Below, one piece after another: positions 58,301 to 64,000 of a stretch of DNA of 64,000 nucleotides. A model generated the notes under the pieces. The model made no database searches and had not been told where the DNA came from. It saw only the letters and a list, made by a program, of their open reading frames with translations. The position numbers and the translations under genes are program-made. The DNA comes from Hirudo medicinalis (taxonomy: Eukaryota; Annelida; Clitellata; Hirudinida; Hirudinidae), in assembly GCA_011800805.1 (NCBI GenBank), contig MPNW01000511.1:50857-114856 (forward strand), written 5' to 3'. The stretch's first letter is position 1. Every line of letters starts with the position of its first letter.

Positions 58301-61300
58301 GCCAGGTGATGTTGCATTTTTAGGGGTTTTCCGGTGATCGTTGCCAATACAAACACCTTCTTTGCGATGCTGACCCATGCCTAAATGGAGGAACGTGCAT
58401 TCCTGGTAAATCTTTTTCCAGATGTATGTGTCCTATTGGATATGGAGGGGAAAGATGTGAACTGAATGCCCAAAACAAGTGCCTTCTTAATCCTTGCTTG
58501 CACGGAGGAGCGTGCCTAAGTTTTGAATCTTATTACGAATGTGATTGCCCCAAGTTCTGGAGTGGAACTCATTGCGAAACTTTTGATGAGTCATTCCAAG
58601 GAGGAATCAAGAAATCATTTCAAACATCTCAACATTTTGTGGAGTGTTTGCAGAATAACTGCTCAGCAAAAATTGGCAATGGAGTGTGCGATGTAAGTAA
58701 TTTGTATTAATGATGTTGGTGTTATTACCTTTGCATTACATTGCCAGAAATATTTCAAAACTGAAATTTTATTCTAAGTGATTTTAAATTTAAGTTATCT
58801 ATTTGCTTTAAGTGGTTATTAACAAATGTTATTTCACTACTTCTGATTTATGAATATGAAATTTTTTCTAATGATAACTAAATAATTTTTCAGAAAGAAT
58901 GTGACAGCTACCAATGCAACTATGATGGCTTTGAGTGCAGCTATAACAGCAGACCTTACCACAACTGCAGTTCAGTTCGACTACATGCTACCAGGTGCTT
59001 TGAGGTTTTCAACAATGGCATTTGTGATAAGGAATGTTCCGAGGAATCCTGTTTGTTTGATGGCTGGGATTGCATGGAACACAAAGTGGAGCAGTGTGAT
59101 CCTCTTTACGAAAACTACTGCAGTAGACATTACTCTGATAGCCACTGCGATAGAGGTTGGTGTGAGGGCACAATTATTAATAATAATAGATTTCATGAGA
59201 TATTCATTCTTTTTGCTTAGGTTGTAACACTGAAGAATGTGGATGGGATGGTCTTGATTGTGAGCCACCAATTTCCAGCATTGAATCCAAACAAGAAAAT
59301 CTGGCCACTGGAATTTTGGTAGTCGTGGTGATGGCTACTCCTGAAGATTTTATTGACATTGCCCCTCACTTCCTGAGACAGCTGGGACTTCTATTGAGGT
59401 CTGTTCCAAGGTTGATGCACGACTCCCGGGGTAGGGAAATGGTATATCCGTGGTCCCAATCAATTTCTCGAGTTCATTTGAGAAACAAACGAGCTCCTCA
59501 AGGATCCATGTTAGGGTGAGTTTTCTGGTATCAAACGTCTGATAAATTACACACGATCACCAACAGTAGTTTTAATTGTTAAATGCATTACTAAACACTT
59601 AAAAGTTGTTGATTGATTCCTCACTAATAGGAGTCAAGTACACATGAAACTTGACAACAGCAAGTGTAAGGACCAATGTTTCACTACTACAGAAAGTGCA
59701 TCAGAATTTTTAGCTCAGTCTTTAAGAACGGGATGGAAATCAGAAGTTCCAATTTACTCTGTTGCAGGTTTTTACAGTGCCACAAGATTTAAAATTTGAT
59801 ACCGTTATTTGCTGAATTTGTGTTGAGTGCTTATTGATGGAATAATTTGGCATTACTTTGAAACATCAGAATAATTAGTTTTGATTTCCAGCTGAACCAG
59901 ATGGGAACTCCAAATCTGTTCCTGTGGTCCTAATAGTCGTTTGTGCCAGCTCCATGGGAGTTATATTTTTTGTTATTCTGGTTCTTTTCAATGCAACCAA
60001 AAAAAGGAGGAGTGGTTTAACATGGTTTCCTGAAGGGTTTAAGAGATGCGTCCCAGCTCTTAACATTGTCAATAAATCGAAAAGCAAAGGGTAAGCAAAG
60101 AGTTTCATGCTTTACTGATTGCATGCAGTGGTTGAATACTTTTAAGATTGGGTAAATTTACTAAATATCAAATTGATTATCATGTTTCATTGAAACAGAC
60201 AGAATAGCATGTCAGTGTTAACAAGCAGCCAAATAAGTTCAGAAACAGCCCCCACACAAGGCCCTCAGGATCCACAGCAAAGTGAAGTTTATGACAATCC
60301 TCCGAAAAAGATGAAAGTTTGTATCAGTTTGACCTTAAAATAAATCGAATCACTGAATTAAAGATTAAATTCAAAATCCATTAGATGATTGAAGATGAAT
60401 CAGAAGTTCTTGAGCAAAGGAAGTGGTCAGAGAGGCATCTGAGAGCAGCGGGCATCAAGAAAGTAACTCTCTCCGTACCAACTCCTCCGTTTCAGGAAGG
60501 AGATCAACTTGAATCTCCCATATCCTGCCATGACAAATATTTCATGAATAAACCATCAGACAAAGAACTGGTAGACATCAGAGGTCCAGATGGATATACA
60601 CCGTTGATGCTGGCTTCTTCAATTTCTCGCAAGAGAAGCTTAGGAGTTTCTGGTTCAAAGTCTAGCGATTGCAGTGATGATGGAGTAGCTACGATATCAG
60701 ATCTGATCAGCCAAGGGGCCACCGTCAATGCCACCACAGATACAACAGGTAGACGTGTTTCCCTGACGTTCTCATATATCTGCCCAAAATTTAAATAAAA
60801 ATTTAATTCAGGCGAAACCCCACTGCATCTGGCAGCAAGGTTTTCAAAAACCGAAGCTGCAAAGCACTTGCTTGAGGCAGGAGGAGACCCAAATGCTCAG
60901 GATTGCAACGGGAGGACACCACTCCATGCAGCCGTAGCAGCCGATGCCAAAGGCGTTTTCATGGTAAGCGAGAAGAAAGACTTCCGAATGCTTGTGGAAT
61001 GTGGAATAGTGCAACAGTTTTCCTATCCAGGTACTGTTGAGACACCGAGCTACAAAAGTAAACGCCCAAACTGACGATGGAAGCACGCCCTTGATGCTGG
61101 TTGTGAGATTGTCTGTCGAGGATTTTGCAGAGGAGCTCATTAGTAATGAAGCCGATGTCAACTTTGGAGACAAAAATGGCATGTTTTTATTTTTCGACTT
61201 GCTTTTAGCTTTGTAATATCAATTGTTTCCATTGTTAAAGAAAGAAATGCTTATTCAGACAAATTTCATACAATTTTTGTTTGTCAAATTATCTCACATT

Positions 61301-63272
61301 TTTGCATGGTCAGTGAAATTAGTAAGTCTTATTGGAGGGATGTTCTCATAGGATTAATATCTCGAACCCACGTAGCTTTCCTGCTGCCAAAATGATATTT
61401 TATTTACATAAGCTCTATTTACTTGTTGGCATGCTAATAATTAAGTTTACGTTTAATAAATAAATAAGTTTTTTATTTTAAGGCAATTTATTCAAATCAC
61501 TTCACAGGAAGAACAGCTTTGCATTGGGCAGCTTCTGTGAACAATTACAGAGCAGCCCAACTGCTACTTGATAAAGGAGCCAACAAAGATGCACAGGATG
61601 CACATGAAGAAACTCCGTTGTTTGTGGCTTGCAGAGAGGGAAGCTACGAGACTGCCAAAGTCCTTCTATCCCACAAAGCCAGCACAGACATAGCAGATCA
61701 TATGGATCGTCTTCCTAGAGACATTGCAGCTGAGAGGTTGCATGACAGGCTCATAACCTTGATTGATGACACCAAAAAGGTCATGGATGAAGAAGATTCA
61801 ACCCATCTTTCTAATAATTTAGCTCGTCCTCTAAATGGGGATTGTGGATCAAATCCTCTGCAGACATCAAATTCCAGGGTCAGTTTACAAATATTATGTA
61901 CAAGCATCTGTTGAATAATTAAGAAAAGATCACGGCTATAACACTTTGTTTACAAGCCAAATGGCTACCAAACGTTCTATATACAGAGGTGGGAATGCTG
62001 CCAGGGCTCAGCAATCAAAAAACAATTCAAATTAAATATAAACAGAACTAGACTTTCTTTTTAAATGTCTGCCAACATTATTAACCAAAGTTAAGTTGCA
62101 AATGTAAATTTTCATAAAAAATTATTCTGCAGCATAAAAAATTAAAGAAGCATCAAATGGACAGCGATGAAACACAATCATTGCTTTTGAAACCCAATGG
62201 CCTAATGCAGGGATTCAGTTATTCTGCACAAAAGAGAAGGGAAAATGTACAGAATCAGTTTGTTGCTCATAAGTTTTTAGAAATGCCTCCATCTTATGAG
62301 AGTGCTTGTGGGGGAATGTCAGAAGAAGCAAGCTGGTTTAATGGTGTGCCACTTGGAAAAAATTCATTTGTTGATCAGACGTTTGTCTTCAAAGAAGTCG
62401 GCATCAATCATGATAATATGATTAACGAGAGATTGATAAGTTCTTTGACTCCTCATCATGGAAACTCAAACACTTACTCCCAGTATCCATCTAATTTTCC
62501 ATCTACTTCCATGCCCTCTCAAATTGTCAAGCAATCTGTGAACGTGTCAGATTATGCTCAGGAAATAGGAGCTTCATGCAACAGTCATCAGGGTTTTGAC
62601 TTCAATGCTTCCTATCCAGTATTCCAAATGAAAGGTATGCACGGAAGTGAGCAATTTCATGACTTTTCTCAAAGTTCAAGGTCACCAGATGGCAATCGCC
62701 TCCTTAACACCTATTGTCAACAGGCAAGTCCACCTTCTGAGAACAGTAGGACCAGTTCTATGGAAAGCAAATTCAGTATCAGGAATAGTCTAAAGAAACT
62801 TGCTGTGCAGTCTTCTCAGAAGTCAAACAAAAAGACAAACAAGAAAAAGGTTTCTGCTAATATACCGCTTTCTCCTGCTCATGTTCAGATACTCGTCAAC
62901 CAACAGAATCAGCATCTACAACAGAATGGGATTGTCTTTCCTCACTTACAAACTTCAAACCAGCTTCTCCAAGATTTCCAACAGCCATACCAAAGTCAGT
63001 CTTCCCAACATCAGCAGCTCAACAGTCTGCTCATGCCCCATGCATCCTTCCAGAATCATCCTGGCATGTTGACAGCTTGCCTCGTCGCTCCTAATTCTTC
63101 TCATTTCGATCCTTACCCAACTCCTTCTCCAGACTCTCCAGGCATTTGGTCGAATTCTTCTCCTGTTTCAGGTAAATCTGATCACTGGTCTGATCCCGTA
63201 TCTAGTCCCAGCAATCAAGCTTTCACCAATTTGTCAGCGTGTGCCCTTACCAGAATCCCCCAAGATGAATGA
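46260..63272 (+). CDS. Notch: Notch receptor, complete, 32 exons, 2537 residues
   Basis: Exons: 46260-46314, 48436-48514, 49205-49344, 49578-49712, 49868-50072, 50259-50392, 50499-50621, 51347-51574, 52341-52496, 52570-52758, 53667-53894, 54032-54265, 54500-54613, 55672-55867, 55934-56079, 56151-56384, 56485-56640, 56724-56952, 57021-57427, 57493-57753, 57829-58238, 58324-58692, 58894-59155, 59221-59515, 59631-59767, 59892-60090, 60199-60316, 60385-60748, 60812-60963, 61031-61178, 61508-61878, 62133-63272. The sum is 7614 nt and every junction keeps phase. A hydrophobic signal peptide forms exon 1. 36 EGF repeats, three LNRs, a heterodimerisation domain, one transmembrane helix, a RAM region, ankyrin repeats and a Ser/Pro tail follow. 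The receptor is cut by furin, ADAM and gamma-secretase, and its intracellular part works with CSL in the nucleus. Length and order match canonical bilaterian Notch. Confidence 0.96.
48436..58587 (+). other. Notch: Notch EGF repeats 1-36
   Basis: Counting six-cysteine modules gives exactly 36, residues about 22 to 1440. Most carry the D-x-DEC calcium-binding lead (for example VDEC, INEC, IDDC). EGF11, spanning the exon boundary at 52496/52570, has the spaced CQGYTLSPC start characteristic of the ligand-binding EGF11. EGF27 has a long third loop (about 57175-57235). EGF29 has an extended first loop that is split by the intron at 57428. Several repeats hold C-x-S-x-PC or C-x-N-GG-T/S-C motifs, which are targets of O-glucose and O-fucose transfer in this family. 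Confidence 0.92.
50770..51135. repeat. TTA-type microsatellites in a Notch intron
   Basis: Two ATT/GTT tracts, at about 50775-50840 and 51060-51130, lie in the intron between exons 50499-50621 and 51347-51574. Confidence 0.85.
58640..59270 (+). other. Notch: Notch negative regulatory region: three LNR modules
   Basis: LNR1 begins at about 58640 (ECLQNNC...GNGVCD) and runs into the next exon ([14 protein letters not shown]). LNR2 is in exon 58894-59155 ([22 protein letters not shown]). LNR3 spans exons 58894-59155 and 59221-59515 ([22 protein letters not shown]). Each has the expected Cys and Asp/Asn calcium ligands. Confidence 0.9.
59480..59494 (+). other. Notch: Notch S1 furin cleavage motif
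   Basis: The heterodimerisation domain contains [13 protein letters not shown] fits the R-x-K/R-R furin consensus at about residue 1654, between the LNRs and the membrane as expected for S1. Confidence 0.75.
59892..60090 (+). other. Notch: Notch transmembrane helix and RAM exon
   Basis: After AEPDGNSKS a run of about 24 hydrophobic residues ([18 protein letters not shown] onward) forms the single membrane span at about residues 1717-1740. The basic stop-transfer KKRRS follows at once, then [10 protein letters not shown], equivalent to the RAM motif that docks on CSL. Confidence 0.9.
60550..61760 (+). other. Notch: Notch ankyrin repeat domain
   Basis: Repeats are recognised by TPLMLAS, TPLHLAA, TPLHAAV, TPLMLVV, TALHWAA, TPLFVAC and a degenerate last repeat, spread over exons 60385-60748, 60812-60963, 61031-61178 and 61508-61878. 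This is the usual seven-repeat scaffold that recruits Mastermind with CSL. Confidence 0.9.
61179..61507 (+). other. Notch: GC-AG intron within the Notch ankyrin domain
   Basis: The exon ends GACAAAAATG and the intron starts GCATGT; the acceptor is cttcacag|GAAGA. Phase 1 is kept and the joined codons give [10 protein letters not shown], the conserved ankyrin sequence. No in-phase GT donor exists nearby. Confidence 0.7.
62133..63272 (+). other. Notch: Notch C-terminal tail (transactivation and PEST-like)
   Basis: The last exon encodes 379 residues rich in Ser, Gln, Asn and Pro. Near the end, [15 protein letters not shown] matches the WSSS-type motif before the PEST degron in Notch proteins. 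It ends in QDE before TGA. Confidence 0.85.
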
Positions 63273-63844
63273 GGGGTGAATTTCGTTAGAAAATGACTAC
63301 ACATTTAATATGAAACATTTTTATTTTAAAATTACATGTTTTGGTTGGCAGTCCTTACTAATATGAACTCAATGAAATTGATTTTATAATATTTAATTTT
63401 GATGTGTCACCAATCATCAAAACCTGGCTTGGAATTCGTCGCTCTTTCTCAGGGAAACTGACCATAGCCACGAACTTCAACGTGTGACTAAGTGTTACTT
63501 TTTCATGTGGCATTTAAAATAGGGATTACATAGATTTAATTTTTCAACTATAAAATTTCAAGATTCTTCCAATTGCTGGTTCAAGCTCTTCATAAATATT
63601 AAAAAGATTTTAAAATTAATTGGTTACACTTTGAATGTTTTACATTTACTTATAAAAATTAAAACTTTTAAACTTCCAACAATCACCGAATAAGCGGTGG
63701 TAACTGATAACAACACAATCTTCTGATAAAATGTAGCAAAATTAAAACAAGAACCAGACGCAGAGAAACATTTCAGAAGAAACTCGAACAAAACAAATAT
63801 GACTTGTTTTATTTATTGGAATAAAAACGTAATGACATAACTTG
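63273..63844. terminator. Notch 3' UTR and overlapping poly(A) signals of convergent genes
   Basis: A plus-strand AATAAA lies at 63820-63825. Minus-strand AATAAA signals (tttatt at 63808-63813 and 63812-63817) serve the gene that ends at 63845. The two 3' ends must therefore overlap or abut. No coding sequence is seen in 63273-63800. Confidence 0.7.
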
Positions 63845-64000
63845 TCAATGAACTATTTCTATTTCAATGGTTTTTACGATAGCGGATCCACACGACTTGC
63901 AGCAGAGAGTTTTGAATTCCTTGACGTCACAAAGATTTGGTTCATTTTCCACTAACTGTTTGCAATCGAAATTCTTGGAACGGTAATCACCATTGAGGCA
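63845..64000 (-). CDS. Last exon of a PLAC-domain secreted protein (ADAMTS/ADAMTSL/papilin-like), 5' part outside the window
   Basis: On the minus strand one frame runs from the right edge to TGA at 63847-63845, giving 51 residues. It contains a Cys pattern with D-x2-x-C, then LCDVKEFKTLCCKSCG. The CC-x-SC ending after a Cys-poor spacer is the hallmark of the PLAC (protease and lacunin) domain found at the C-termini of ADAMTS proteases, ADAMTS-like proteins and papilin. A ShK-type module is the other possibility. Only the final exon, or part of it, is visible. Confidence 0.6.
   Translation of the reverse strand, partial: CLNGDYRSKNFDCKQLVENEPNLCDVKEFKTLCCKSCGSAIVKTIEIEIVH

Overview
The window is metazoan genomic DNA, from an invertebrate bilaterian judging by gene content. 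It is AT-rich, with multi-exon genes joined by GT-AG (two GC-AG) introns, AATAAA poly(A) signals, very abundant microsatellites and minisatellites, one assembly gap of 779 N (3167-3945) and four isolated single N bases inside tandem repeats. A nucleoplasmin-type nuclear FKBP, an Iroquois homeobox gene, a single-copy-style Notch with 36 EGF repeats and a BCR/ABR orthologue fit a lophotrochozoan (annelid-like) or ecdysozoan genome. I cannot settle the species from the sequence.

Layout, left to right: the 3' end of an unidentified Tyr/Pro/Ser-rich protein gene (+, 2-660); repeat-rich intergenic DNA with the gap; a BCR/ABR-type RhoGEF-RhoGAP gene (+, 28 reconstructed exons, 6112-16709) with a decayed non-LTR retrotransposon in one intron; a small 147-residue three-zinc-finger gene (-, 18073-19827); two isolated exons of a T-type (Cav3-like) calcium channel repeat II (+, 23296-23834); an Iroquois/Irx homeobox gene (-, 25765-31850) whose homeodomain-splitting intron is packed with minisatellites; a low-information stretch; Rab39 (-, 35430-36658); a four-PDZ scaffold protein (+, 37432-41610); a nuclear FKBP39/46-type prolyl isomerase (-, 41849-43627); a complete Notch receptor gene (+, 32 exons, 46260-63272); and the last exon of a PLAC-domain (ADAMTS/papilin-like) protein (-, 63845-64000).

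I assembled exons by hand from splice-site consensus, codon phase and family similarity. For BCR/ABR, ZNF, Rab39, PDZ, FKBP and Notch the exon lengths sum to a multiple of three, and the phase matches at every junction. The PDZ gene needs a 74-base intron that removes PDZ-like coding sequence. Gene pairs are arranged as Rab39/PDZ divergent, PDZ/FKBP convergent, FKBP/Notch divergent and Notch/PLAC convergent with poly(A) signals only a few bases apart.

The genes are unrelated in pathway apart from general developmental signalling (Notch, Irx) and small-GTPase control (BCR/ABR, Rab39). I see no operon-like or defence-type system. The oddest points are the frame change inside the PDZ gene, the orphan Cav3 exons, the tandem-repeat cluster inside the Irx homeodomain intron, and the two GC-AG introns.
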